From assembly GCF_905171775.1 (NCBI RefSeq), contig NC_053501.1, positions 20,593,162 to 20,657,161 of the forward strand: a DNA stretch of 64,000 nucleotides, written 5' to 3'. Position 1 is the first letter of the stretch; each line of letters opens with the position of its first letter. Origin of the DNA: Rana temporaria. Taxonomy: Eukaryota; Chordata; Amphibia; Anura; Ranidae. The notes below the pieces were generated by a model. The model ran no database searches, was not told the origin of the DNA, and was given only the letters and a program-made list of their open reading frames with translations. Positions 10,696 through 20,760 of the stretch are shown here, piece by piece. Position numbers and translations under genes: made by a program.

Positions 10696-11385
10696 GGGGC
10701 AGATCCTCAAAGAAATTACGCCGGCGTATCTGTTGATACGCCGCGCAATTTCAAATTTTGCGCGTTGTATCTTTGTTTTGGTATCCACCAAACAAGATAC
10801 AAGGGCATCTGTGTTAGATCCGACAGGTGTACGCCTTAGTACGCCGTCGGATCTGAGATGCAATTTTCCGGCAGCCGCTGGGTGGCGTTTCCCTCGTATT
10901 CCGTGTCGAGTATGCAAATTAGCTATTTCCGACGATCCACGAACGTACGAGCGGCATTCTTTTACGTCGTTTCCGTTCGGCTTTTTCCGGGGGAAAAGTT
11001 AAAGCTGCTATCTGGTGGCGTACTCAATGTTAAGTATGGCCGTTGTTCCCGCATATAATTTTGAAAATTTTAATTAGTTTGCGTAAGTCGTCCGTGAATG
11101 GGGCTGGACGCCATTTACGTTCACGTTGAAAACAATGACGTCCTTCAGACGTCATTTGGAGCAATGCACCCTGGGAGTTTTGACAGACGGGGCATGCGCA
11201 GTTCGTTCGGCGTGGGGACGCGCTTCATTTAAATGAAACACGCCCCCTATTCGCCGCATTTGAATTCCGCACCCTTATGCCGCGAGAGATACACTACGCC
11301 GTGGTAACTTACGGAGCAAATTCTTTCAGGATTCAAACCAAAGCCAAATAAGTTACGGCGGCGTAGCGTATCTTTATCTGCCTAA
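10696..11385. mobile_element. Foldback MITE, GGGCCAGATTC family (copy M, degenerate ends)
   Basis: The left end reads GGGGCAGATCCTCAAAG and the right end ATCTTTATCTGCC, both decayed from the consensus. The interior keeps the hallmarks: TTTGTTTTGG hairpin region, CCGACAGGTGTACG, GTTAAGTATGGCCG, GCGTAAGTCGTCC, a GACGTCC/GACGTCATT pair and GGGCATGCGCAG. It sits inside the TTAA element at 10612-12667. Confidence 0.78.
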
Positions 11386-11454
11386 ACTGAGGAAAACAAT
11401 TGTTTTGTTTTTTTCAAAATTGGGATTTTTATTATAGCAAAATGAAAAGATATT

Positions 11455-11727
11455 GGGGGTTATTTACTAAAGGCAAATACACTTTCCACTACAAGTGCAA
11501 AGTGCACTTGGAAGTGCAGTCACTGTAGATCCGAAGGGGACATGCAAGGAAAATAAAAAACAGCATTTTAGCTTTCACATGATTGGATGATAAAATCAGC
11601 AGAGCTTCCCCTCATTTCAGATCTACCCCTCAGATTTACAGCGACTGCACTTTCAAGTGCACTTTCAGTGCAATTTGCAAAGTTCAAGTGCAGTTCAAAG
11701 TGGATTTGCTTTTAGTAAATAACCCCC
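11455..11727. mobile_element. MITE with GGGGGTTATTTACTAAAGGC termini (copy Q1)
   Basis: GGGGGTTATTTACTAAAGGC is the inverted complement of the right end, which reads TTTTAGTAAATAACCCCC. ATT flanks both sides (11452-11454 and 11728-11730), a 3-bp target duplication. The interior has self-pairing AAGTGCACTT blocks. Related copies are at 16714 (left part only, also preceded by ATT) and 35325-35551. Confidence 0.85.
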
Positions 11728-11864
11728 ATTGTGTTTTTTTCTAAATTGTCACTCTTTTTTTGTTTATAGCACAAAAGATAAAAACTGCAGAGGTGATTAA
11801 ATACCACCAAAAGAAAGCTCTATTTGTGGGGAAAAAAGGACGTAAATTTTGTTTGGATAGAACA

Positions 11865-12573
11865 CAGTGTTGCCAACCGTCCGTATTTTTACGGACAGTT
11901 CGTAAAAACGGGCACTTTTTCCCCCCCGTTCGTAAATGTCCATGGTTGAGGGAATGTGCCAGTAAAAATAGTCGAGATCAGTTCGGCTTGGAACTACGCA
12001 TGGAGATTGGAGGCAGGGGGTGATGGTGGCTGCAGTGGCACCGCAGAGAAGGATGGAGGCAGGGGGAGATTGGAGGCAGGGGGTGTTAGTGGCAGGGGGT
12101 GATTGGAGGCAGGGGGTGTTGGTGGCACCACAGAGGGGGAGGGTGGCACCGCAGAGGGTGGGGGATGGAGACAGGGGTTGTTGGTGGCACCGCAGAGGGG
12201 GATGGAGGCAGGGGACGATGGAGTCAGGGGGTGATTGGAAGCAGGGGGAGATTGTGATACCGTAGAGGGGGGTGAAGGCAGGGGGTGTTGGTGGCAGAGG
12301 GTGTTGGTGGCAGAGGGGGATGGAGGAAGGGGACGATGTGACTAAATAATTTGCCCTTATTATATCGAAAATAACAAAAATATATTTTTTTACCTTAATA
12401 TCTACCTTAAATCACATTGCTATTTACCTAGCGTACTTGTTTGTAGCCTAAATACTGAAATTTGCAAAAATGTAATTTAGTAACTCTTGTGAAATGCCAG
12501 AAAAAACGTGGCTGCGCCAGTAAATTTCGGGTGTCGTACCAGTAAATTTCAATCTGGTAGGTTGGCAACACTG
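11865..12573. mobile_element. Non-autonomous hAT, CAGTGTTGCCAACC termini
   Basis: CAGTGTTGCCAACC and GGTTGGCAACACTG form the terminal inverted repeats. The flanks ATAGAACA (11857-11864) and GTACAACA (12574-12581) agree at 6 of 8 positions, consistent with an aged 8-bp hAT duplication. The interior is mainly a G-rich minisatellite. It splits the TTAA element, whose sequence resumes at 12582. Confidence 0.82.
11990..12340 (+). repeat. G-rich minisatellite inside hAT
   Basis: Irregular units built from GGAGGCAGGGGGTGTTGG and TGGCACCGCAGAGGGGGA alternate for about 350 bp. The 81-87 codon plus-strand frames here are shadows of the repeat. Confidence 0.85.
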
Positions 12574-12667
12574 GTACAACATCACATCACCGTATGTGTG
12601 CAGTGCCGTATGGCAAAAAATAGCCCAGTCATTGGGCAGCCAAATCTTCCGGGGCTGAAGCGGTTAA

Positions 12668-12987
12668 ACACTCCTATCAGCTGCCTTTGCATTTTAAAGG
12701 GGGGCACTAAAAATGTCACTCAACTATATATTTTTACAGCCCCCCAACCATAAGTCTAAATGAGCCCTGAGGTAGTTTCTGGTGGTTTTTAAAATCATGA
12801 GGGTTACAAGGGTTCATTCAACTATTCTGAACCTGCTCTTGTTCCCCACATATCCTTATCTTACAACTTCAGAAGAAAAAACAGCAAAAAAAGGTAAAAA
12901 AGTAAATGCAAAACAATTTTATACTGATCAAATACCCAAAAAGAGGAAAAAATAAATAAATACAAGAAAAACACCAATGAAGTAAAC
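12668..12987. other. Unassigned sequence
   Basis: This is AT-rich DNA with A-runs near 12880-12960. No element ends or frames of interest. Confidence 0.3.
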
Positions 12988-13275
12988 TACGATATTTTCC
13001 GTAGTATAAGACGACTTTTTGCATCTAAAATCATGCCCCAAAAGTCGGGGGTCGTCTTCTACGCCGGGTACCTGTCTGTCAGACGGCAGGCAACCATTAT
13101 TCAAAAGCCACGCCTCCTCCTCAGACTGTTCCGTGATAGGCGGAACACTAATTTTCCCAGCAGAGCCTCTGTTCAGTATAGCGCTACACATGCGAACTGA
13201 ATCGCCTCTAGGCGCTTTTTCCAGGCAGTGTCTGCTTGGCTGGTGCGGTCATTTTACCCCGTAGGATCTCGACAC

Positions 13276-13500
13276 GCTTGGGACACACTGTCATACATAT
13301 ATATACTGGGCCAATTTGGACAAGATCCAATTTACCTACCAGCATGCCTTTTGGAGTGTGAGAGGAAACCGGAGTAAACCCACGCAGGCACAGGGAGAAC
13401 ATGCAAACTCCAGGCAGATGGTGTCGTGGTCGGGATTCGAACCAGCGACCCTTTTGCTGCTAGGCGAAAGTGCTACTCACTACACCACTGTGCTGCCTAG
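13276..13500 (-). mobile_element. tRNA-derived SINE
   Basis: Read on the minus strand, a tRNA-like head with an A-box-like GTGGTGTAGTGAGTAGCACT and a B box GGTTCGAATCCC (complement at 13432-13443) is followed by GTTTGCATGTTCTCCCTGTG and TGCGTGGGTTTACTCCGG. This order is the head and body of a widespread vertebrate tRNA-derived SINE. It lies inside the TIR element at 12988-13785. Target duplications are not convincing. Confidence 0.75.
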
Positions 13501-13520
13501 TAGAAGGTAGGAAGATCGTC

Positions 13521-13696
13521 GAGGCAGGCATACTGGCACAGTGAGGCAGGCATACTGGCAAAGTGAGACAGGCATACTGGCACAGTGAGGCAGGCATAAT
13601 GGCACAGTGAGGCAGGCATACTGGCACAGTGAGGCAGGCATACTGGCACAGTGAGGCAGGCATACTGGTACAGTGAGGCATGTATAATGGCACAGT
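13521..13696 (+). repeat. 22-bp minisatellite, about 8 units
   Basis: The unit GAGGCAGGCATACTGGCACAGT repeats eight times (the first 20 bases being GAGGCAGGCATACTGGCACA) with single-base variants. It lies within the TIR element just left of the right terminal region. Confidence 0.92.
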
Positions 13697-13785
13697 GAGG
13701 GGTCGTCTTATACAGTGAGTATATCCCAAAACCAGCATTTTAGCTGGAAAATTAGGGGGTCGTCTTATACGCCGGCAAATACGGT

Positions 13786-14446
13786 TCCCTAAATACATCC
13801 CCATACGCACACAAAACAGGTGGCGCAGCGCCTCCAGATGTCAGGTTATGTGGAAAACAATAGGAATGGTTACATTTTTATGAACCACAGAGGGGGACTT
13901 CTCATTGTCAGCAAGCATCACATAAACATAGAATTGTTCATGGATCCAGCCAAAATCACAACTGTCCTTGTCATTAGGTGGAACCATTATTTAATTATTA
14001 TATATTTTTTTAATTAGTAGATTGGAGTATTAATTTTCGGGTTTCTGTCTCCTTGATAAATGGTCAATTGTCCCAAAAAAAGATTAAATCAAAATGTAAT
14101 ATAATTATTAAGTGACTCGATTTTACAATACAAAACTATACAGTGAAAGGGCTTGTCTTAACAATCATTCAATCTACATCCAATCAGGCAGAACCTTGCA
14201 CCACTAGATTGTAAAATTCGATCGTAAGGTGTATCACCAGCTTCAATCCACGGATATCTCATTATTTTCTCATTTTGTATTGTATTCTATGGCCAGCAGC
14301 TCTATTTGTGTGAGTGCTTAGTGATCTCCTCATTACTGATGTATAGCTTCAGTGTTACTTTTCCTGGTCTATATGCTTTAGTGTTATACTCATTATTTCC
14401 TTGTATCCTCTATGTTTAATCTGTAGCTCAGCCTCACTCAGTCTAT
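13786..14446. other. Unassigned AT-rich sequence
   Basis: No element ends, tandem repeats or frames that I can support. Confidence 0.3.
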
Positions 14447-14735
14447 GGGCCGGATTCAGAAAGAGATACGACGGTGTATCTCCTGATACGCTGTCGTATC
14501 TCTGAGTTCCGACGGTCGTATCTATGCGCCTGATTCATAGAATCAGGTTACGCATAGATCTCCCTAAGACCTGACAGGTGTAAGTGACTTACACCTTCGG
14601 ATCTAAGGCTGCAATTCTAGGCCGGCCGCTAGGTGGCGATTCCATTGCGGTCGGCATAGAATATGCAAATGAGTCCTTACGCCGATTCACGAACGTACGC
14701 TTGCCCGTTGCAGTAAATTTACGCTGTTTCCGTAA

Positions 14736-15248
14736 GGCCTTGTACTCACGGCAGAACATGTCCGATGAAAACGGTCTGCAGACCGTTTCCATCGGACATG
14801 TCTGGCCGGGGACTGCCCGAGGACTTCTGTTCGATGGCTATACACACCATCGAACAGAAGTCCGCGCGTAAACAATACGCGGGGCGTGTCCGCGGTGTCG
14901 ACGCGTCGATGACGCGGTGTCGCCGCGACAATGACGCGGCGGCGTGGGCGGCCTGCCTTTAAAATGCTTCCACGCATGCGTCAAAGTCATTCGACGCATG
15001 CGAGGGATGGCGGGCGGCAGGACATGTACGGTAGGTCTGTACAGACGACCGTACATGTCCGGGCGGACAGGTTTCCAGCGGACTGTTTTAAAGCAAGTCC
15101 GGGAAACAGTTGTCTGCTCAGAAACGGTCTGTCAGACAATTGTTTGCTGGAATCCTGTCCGCGCGGCTGTACACACGACGGAACATGTCTGCTGAAACTG
15201 GTCTGCGGACCAGTTTCAGCAGACATGTTTGGTCGTGAGTACGGGGCC
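14736..15248. mobile_element. TAA-flanked Harbinger-like MITE nested in copy D
   Basis: GGCCTTGTACTCACG pairs with CGTGAGTACGGGGCC, and TAA lies on both sides (14733-14735, 15249-15251). The 513-bp interior is a series of smaller palindromes, for example around GGTCTGCAGACC. A TAA 3-bp duplication is typical of PIF/Harbinger. Host MITE sequence is continuous across the empty site. Confidence 0.88.
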
Positions 15249-15400
15249 TAAGAGATACGCGGCGTAAAGATAAAGCTGCCCCCTAGGTGGCGTAGCCAAT
15301 GTTAAGTATGGTCGTCGTTCCCGCGTCGAAATTTGAAAATGTAACGTTGTTTGCGTAAGTCGTCCGTGAATGGCGCTGGACGCCATTTAGGTTAACGTCG

Positions 15401-15875
15401 AAACCAATGACGTCCTTGCGACGTCATTTAGAGCAATGCACGTCGGGAAATTTTAGGGAGGGCGCATGCGCAGTACGATCGGCGCGGGAACGCGCCTAAT
15501 TTAAATGATCCACGCCCCCTTCCCGGATCATTTGAATTAGGCGGGCTTGCGCCGGAGGATTTACGCTACGCCGCCGCAACTTTTACAGGCAAGTGCTTTG
15601 TGAATCAAGCACTTGCCCTTAAAACTTGCGGCGGCGTAACGTAAATGAGATACGTTGAAACCAATGACGTCCTTGCGACGTCATTTAGCGCAATGCACGT
15701 CGGGAAATTTTAGGGACGGCGCATGCGCAGTACGATCGGCGTGGGAACGCGCCTAATTTAAATGATCCACGCCCCCTTCCTGGATCATTTGAATTAGGCG
15801 GGCTTGCGCCGGAGGATTTACGCTACGCCGCCGCAACTTTTACAGGCAAGTGCTTTGTGAATCAAGCACTTGCCC
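15401..15875 (+). repeat. 257-bp tandem duplication inside MITE copy D
   Basis: The segment from AAACCAATGACGTCC at 15401 recurs at 15658 with only a handful of substitutions (for example AGAGC to AGCGC). The first unit runs to 15657 and the second is cut at about 15875. Confidence 0.92.
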
Positions 15876-15890
15876 AATGTTCTACACTTT

Positions 15891-16324
15891 TGCCGCGTAC
15901 ACACGACTGTTCTTCATGTCATGGAAAAAAACAACGTTTTTCTCGACATGATTCCTCTCAAGCCTTGCATACACGCCATCGTAATAAAAAATGCTCGAGC
16001 AAAGCGCTGTGACGTACAACGCGTACGACGGCACTATAAAGGGAAAGTTCCATTCGAATGGGGCCACCCTTTGGGCTGATTATGCTCATTTTCCGTCTTA
16101 TAACTTGATTCTGAGCATGCACGTTTTTTCCTGTCGTTAAATCGTACACAAGACCGTTTTTCACGACGACGTGAAAAACGACGAGAACAAATAGAGCAGG
16201 TTCTAAATTTTTAAAGGCCATTTTTATCGTCGGAAAAAATGCTCTGGAGCCTACACTACCATTTGTAACCAATTTAAAAATTTGCATTTTTCTCGTCATG
16301 AAAAACGGTCGTGTTTACGCGGCA
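15891..16324. mobile_element. Harbinger-like MITE, TGCCGCGTACACACG family
   Basis: TGCCGCGTACACACGAC pairs with GTCGTGTTTACGCGGCA. The right flank is TAA and the left flank is TTT, a decayed site. The interior shares GTGACGTACAACGCGTACGA and CACTATAAAGGG with the elements at 32256 and 62649. Noncoding. Confidence 0.82.
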
Positions 16325-16713
16325 TAAGGGTTAATATCCCTTTTACAGCTGGGGGCATGCAGCTCAGTGTGTTTCTAGCCATGAGACCGCTCTGTCACTG
16401 ACAGCTCCTAACATCCAATAATGCTAGGGATCTGATCATTGTGGTTCCGGATCACGTGATCACCTTAGCAGTGACATGGTGATCACATGGCTTTGTTTGT
16501 AAACAGCTGTCACTCACATGTGTTTTTCTTTCACTCGCTGTGCCTAGGATGATATACATTTTTTTTGAGACACTACAGAGTTTTTATAGGTATATTATTA
16601 ATAATAAAAGTTTTTTGTAAAAACTAATTTCCAGCCTACTATAATAAATCTGAACAGGATATTTACTAAAACATTGTATAAAATAAAGCTCATACTTGTG
16701 CTGTAGAGCCATT
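16325..16713. other. Unassigned sequence with GATCACGTGATC palindrome
   Basis: Around 16441-16500 the words GGATCACGTGATCACC and GTGATCACATGG occur, a style seen inside larger frog TTAA repeats. No ends were found, so the element is not delimited. Confidence 0.3.
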
Positions 16714-16764
16714 GGGGGTCATTTACGAAAGGCAAATCCACTTTGCACTACAAGTGCACACTAC
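16714..16764. mobile_element. Left end of GGGGGTTATTTACTAAAGG-type MITE (copy Q2)
   Basis: GGGGGTCATTTACGAAAGGC is preceded by ATT, as in copy Q1. The copy stops at 16764 where the next MITE begins, so the right part is lost. Confidence 0.7.
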
Positions 16765-16766
16765 TA

Positions 16767-17083
16767 GGTAGATTCACATAGATTGCCTTAACTTTGCGGC
16801 GGCTTAGCGTAGCTTGTTTACACTACGCCGCCGTAAGTTAGCGAGGCAAGTACATGATTCTCAAAGTACTTGCCTGCTAAGTTACGGAGGCGTAGCGTAA
16901 ACCGGGCTGGCGTAATGGCGCCTAATTCAAATTTAGCTGAGGGGGCGTGTTTTATGTTAATGGGGCTTGACCTGACGTTTTTGACGTTTTTCTTAAACTG
17001 CGCATGCGCCGGGCGCCTACATTTCCCAGTGTGCATTGCGGCTAAGTACGCCGCACGGGCCTATTGATTTCGACGTGGACGTA
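16767..17083. mobile_element. Truncated foldback MITE, GGGCCAGATTC family (copy J)
   Basis: It starts GGTAGATTCACATAG with the paired AAGTACTTGCC blocks and TGCGCATGCGCC at 16999-17010. It ends abruptly at GACGTAAATC against a Tc1 fragment, so more than half is missing. Confidence 0.75.
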
Positions 17084-17085
17084 AA

Positions 17086-17460
17086 TCTATCAGAACCAGC
17101 ATTAACTTTATCAGCAGTTTGAGAGTTTTGGCTGCCCATGACCCTGTCACCGGTTCACAGGTTTTCCTTCCTTGGACCACTTTTGGCAGGCCCTGAACAC
17201 TACACACAAGAACGTCCCATAAGAGCTGCAGTTTTTCTGTTGCTCTGACCCAGTTGTCTAGCCATTACAATTTGGCCCTTGTCAAAGTCGTTCAAGCCCA
17301 TTTTTTCTGCTTTCAACACATCAACTTCAGGGACAAGATGTTTACTTGCTGCCTAAGATATCCTAATCCTACCCACTTTCATGTAACGTTGTAAAAAGAA
17401 ACTCAATGTTATCCACTTTACCTGTCAGTGGTCATAATGTTATACTGATTGGCGTATATC
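17086..17460 (-). pseudogene. Tc1-like transposase, N-terminal fragment (dead)
   Basis: Read on the minus strand, a start region followed by residues matching LNDFDKGQIVMARQLGQS and KTAALMG recalls the N-terminal helix-turn-helix of a fish/frog Tc1-like transposase. WSKEGKP-like and VNAGS-like pieces are found in other frames further on. Stops and frameshifts interrupt it, and the DDE catalytic domain is absent because the fragment ends at the joint with a truncated MITE. The upstream part near 17400-17460 holds a decayed terminal repeat. It is a relic with no activity expected. Confidence 0.7.
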
Positions 17461-18520
17461 AAGTTTCTCCAAACATTACAGTTTTAAGGCCACATTGTAT
17501 ATTTAAAAAAAAAATGTATGGGCCAAAATAATCACCAATTTGCAGTCCCCATACATTGGAGTTCTCCTTACATCAGAGTCCCCCTTACATCAAGATCCTC
17601 ATCAGAGTCCCCCCTTACATCAGGGTCCCCATTACCATCCCCCCTTACATCAGAGGACGGGATCACATCTTGCAGTGGGCCTGGATTTAGTCCACAGACT
17701 GTTGTTTGGAGGCCCCTGATATATATGTACAAGTATCTTTCCTTCTATTATTTGAACAAGTATTAACAGATATCTGTTTTCCACTGGTTGTAGATACAGT
17801 ATATGGGATTAATCATCTCATGTTTTAGGTGCCATGCCCTATGGCCATCTATATTGTGAAACATTGTACACAGATTATATTTGCCACAGCAATGCTCCTG
17901 CAGTTTCTCCCCGCAGTAAGAACACAAGTCCCAGTCTCCATCCAACATCAAGTCATGCAGAAGAGGCAATCATTTCCTCGGTGCACATGAGATGTGTGAT
18001 CACATAACATATGGAAGGTGTATTAAGTTCACGTTTTATTAACATAATCTAAATTTATCCTGCCAGGTTACCTTCTCCAAGGTGGTATGTTTTTTGTGTT
18101 GACCTTCAGCCAGAATAACTGATATTATAATTAACAATTGTAGAAAGAAATGACCTCCTATAATATTTTATATCTACTGCCTAAATTACACACAGCAGGA
18201 GAAAAGGGTAACATGTAAAGGAAAATGAGTGGTGGTTATATATACATTTTCTTTGTTTATTATGGTTAGAACTAAAAAATAAAACTTGAAAAAGAAAGAA
18301 GAAAAAAACTAAATAAGAAAAAATAAATAAAAATAAAACTTTTACCTTGTTTCTATTTATTTTTATGCCCAGTTAATTTATGTAAAATTGCATATTAATA
18401 TTGTGTATTTACACATGCAACCAGCAGGTAGAGTTGTAGGCTACTTTTCACTCTTTTAAAAAAAAAGCTGGATGTTTAGAGAGTTCAGTGGTTCAAGATG
18501 AAATTTACGCTCAAAATGAA
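17461..18520. other. Unassigned AT-rich sequence
   Basis: A short run of CTTACATCAGAGTCCCC-like units at 17560-17660 looks like a degraded tandem repeat. The rest is AT-rich without ends or frames. Confidence 0.3.
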
Positions 18521-19969
18521 TGGCACAGCACCAGCTACTGGAAGGAGGTCAAATTGCACCTGCCTACACACCTTCTTGCCACCCATCTTGATGACATCAT
18601 CACGTCTGCACTTGTAACAATACGCCAAATTAGATTCAAGTTTATGGATCGCAACTGCGGAGACTTCTCAGGTTCGAACCCAGGTTTCACTCTTAACTCA
18701 GTTAAGAGTTTGGGTTCTATCATCACAGCCTCAGTAAAGTAAATAGTGCTTATTCCAGCATAAGCAACATTAAAGTAAATCTTGGTATTAATGGTATAGA
18801 ACAGGTATAGGGATAGGTGTAGCCGCAGTACTGGGACTGCACACTAGAGGTCAGTAATGAACACAGGCATAGAAGCAAAGCAGGTAATTGGTATCTATAG
18901 CAGTGAGCATAACATGTGAGCTGCAGTTCAAACTTTAGTGTAACTCTGTAGTACTTGATAAGATTAGCATAGCAGTGAACATAACTTGGAAGCAAAGCGG
19001 CAAGTATGGAGATCAGCGTTTAGTAATTGGTTTCTATAGCAGAGTACTTGCGGTTGCAGATAGCTGGGCATGGATGTGCGTCCTGGGAGCCTGGACCTGG
19101 TTGATGAGAGCGGCTGTGCCGTGAGTGAAGTCCTGGAGGTCCAGTTCAGGAAGCTGGAGCTCAGAAAATGTGAGTCTGGAAGCCCAGCTGACAGTGGCGT
19201 TCTGTCAGCAATAGAGGAGCACCATTCTGTCAGTGCTGGGAGTTTAAATAGGCCGCACAGGAGCGAACCAGGAAGTACCACCAGGTGGAGCACCCCCGCA
19301 ACCACCGAGGAGAGCAAGGCTGCAGGAAGTGAGAGGATATTCAGAAAGAAGGAAGAGAGTTGACTGGGAAAGAAGCAACTATAGTTGTACTTAGTGGAAA
19401 GTTATTGGTGTGACGTTACAGCACTGTAATACATGCACTATAATTTGGACTCTTTTATAATTTGTTCTGGCTCTCCTTCCATTTTTTTCTGCTATTGTGT
19501 ATATCGACTGCCTAGAGTGTTTTTTTTTAAAGATCAACTAACCTTTAAAAACGGATATCAGAGGGGTTGCAGCTTGAACATGATATGTCTAGGCTAGGTA
19601 CTCACTTTTATTTAAGTAGTCTATGGTATGGTTTAAAGAAGCACTCTAAATATGTTAAAACAATTACTGAATACCCCCAACCCCTCCGTTGGTTCTCCTT
19701 GATGTGTTGCTGTTTTTTTAACCATGTTCTAACAGCCAGCAATTCTTATTTTAATCTGTGATCCTGTGAGAGCTGGCATCCCAGTCGATCATTCCTCAGG
19801 GCAGGTACATCTAACAGTAACCATGAGCCATCCTGATGACATTGTAAGTGGTCCTGCAGTCATAGTGCATGTATTACAGTGCAGATGTGATGATGTTATC
19901 AAGAGAGGTTGCAAGAAGGTGTGTAGGCAGCTGGAATTTGACCTCCATCCAGTAGTTGGTGCTGTGCCA
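18521..19969. repeat. Inverted repeat whose left arm is split by an LTR
   Basis: The left arm is 18521-18612 plus 19426-19441. The right arm, 19862-19969, is its inverted complement, for example TGGCACAGCACCAGCTACTGG against CCAGTAGTTGGTGCTGTGCCA. The reconstructed arm is about 108 bp. Probably an old palindromic element. The middle (19442-19861) has no assignment. Confidence 0.8.
18613..19420 (-). mobile_element. Solo LTR, family 2, minus orientation
   Basis: The termini TGTAAC (18613) and GTTACA (19420) are inverted, and the 5-bp duplication GCACT flanks both sides (18608-18612, 19421-19425). On the minus strand a TATA-like TATTTAAA motif lies at 19243-19250 in a GC-rich context, which suggests minus-strand transcription. 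No internal retroelement sequence. The opposite palindrome arm at 19862-19969 shows the uninterrupted site with a single GCACT. Confidence 0.85.
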
Positions 19970-20574
19970 CTATACAGATGGAGCGGAGTCTTTACAGTAA
20001 CATTGTTCCTCCAGCGACTCCGTAGTTGTCACAGAGGTTGAGATTTTCTGATTGGACACTGCAGCTAGCCATCCTCCTGTGGAGCTTTATAAAATAGGGT
20101 GCTTGCACTGTTTGGGTACGCCTGGAGCATGTGGTTAATGAGGAACAGAGACCTCGCTTTTCAGAGAGAGTAATCTGTGCAGGTAGAGGTTCTTATTGGA
20201 GTAGGGACAGCACAGGGACACCTCTTGTTCTTAGTGGAAATCCTGATACATAGATCATTTAGTAGAGAATGTCTGCATGAGTTGATGTGACCATAGGTCA
20301 TGTCAACACTCTTTGCCGAATTTCTGCTTTTCACATGAGACTACAGTTATTATGTATTTTACCAATTACAGAGATCGTTTTTGTAGGGTTGAAGACTGTG
20401 CAGGACTGACTTAATCAGTTGTGTGTCAATGTTTAAGTAGTAGTGGGGATGGATTGGAAGGGTTCTCTTCCGATGTTTTCTGCCCAGCTACACCGGAGGG
20501 GGGTGGTGAGCCCGTTTTGGGGGCTTGGGCTGCTGCCTCTGGGTACAGCCTAGTGAACGTTTCCACATGTACTA
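19970..20574. other. Unassigned sequence
   Basis: No element ends or frames. The frame at 20421-20690 overlaps the start of the next stem-loop and is not supported. Confidence 0.3.
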
Positions 20575-20760
20575 GTAGAGGTAGAAAGATAGGGAACGTT
20601 AAATATCCAATGAAATACAAGTCGAGAGGGGTATATGTAGTAGTTTCTCCGAAACGCGTTGGCTTGATCACTTGTTGGTACGTTCAATAAACGACTACAT
20701 ATCCACCTTTCGACTTGCATTCTATTGGATATTGGGCGCTCCCTATCTTTCTACCTCTAC
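20575..20760. repeat. 186-bp stem-loop
   Basis: The arms 20575-20640 and 20695-20760 are inverted complements over 66 bp each, starting GTAGAGGTAGAAAGATAGGG and ending with its complement. The 54-nt loop contains TCCGAAACGCGTTGG and CAATAAACG. The GAAACGCGTTGG motif is common in frog retroposon tails, so it may be retroposon-derived. Confidence 0.8.

Larger units (their letters stand above)
10612..12667 (+). mobile_element. TTAA-flanked element with three later insertions
   Basis: TTAACTGGTTCCTGACC at 10612 and GGGGCTGAAGCGGTTAA ending at 12667 mark the ends, with TTAA on both sides (10612-10615, 12664-12667). Host pieces read in order: a left piece to about 10695, TTTTTTCAAAATTGGG and TAGCAAAATGAAAAGATATT, TGTTTATAGC to GTAAATTTTGTTTGG, and a right piece from 12582. 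The foreign inserts are a foldback MITE (10696-11385), an ATT-flanked MITE (11455-11727) and a hAT (11865-12573). It has no transposase. TTAA flanks indicate a piggyBac/Kolobok-type mechanism. Confidence 0.7.
12988..13785. mobile_element. TIR element with GTATAAGACGAC termini
   Basis: The left end, around CGATATTTTCCGTAGTATAAG then ACGAC, pairs with the right end, which in reverse complement reads CGTATTTGCCGGCGTATAAG then ACGACC. The shared GTATAAGACGAC block recurs at 13703-13714 and 13759-13770 on the minus strand. About 800 bp with no transposase. It contains a SINE and a 22-bp minisatellite. I cannot assign a superfamily because no clean target duplication is visible. Confidence 0.6.
14447..15875. 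mobile_element. Rearranged foldback MITE, GGGCCAGATTC family (copy D)
   Basis: It starts GGGCCGGATTCAGAAAG with the usual hairpins and GGCCGGCCGCTAGGTGGCG. At 14736 it is interrupted by a TAA-flanked MITE and resumes at 15249 with GGCGTAAAG, GTTAAGTATGG and GCGTAAGTCGTCC. The right half is duplicated in tandem (257-bp offset) and the right terminal repeat is missing after 15875. GGCGCATGCGCA occurs in both duplicates (15461-15472 and 15718-15729). Confidence 0.82.

Noticed and set aside
13432..13490. tRNA gene on the minus strand
   Set aside because: The A and B boxes belong to a SINE head followed by the SINE body; the cloverleaf is not intact.
18660..18690. tRNA B box-like GGTTCGAACCC
   Set aside because: There is no A box or cloverleaf around it, and it lies within a solo LTR.
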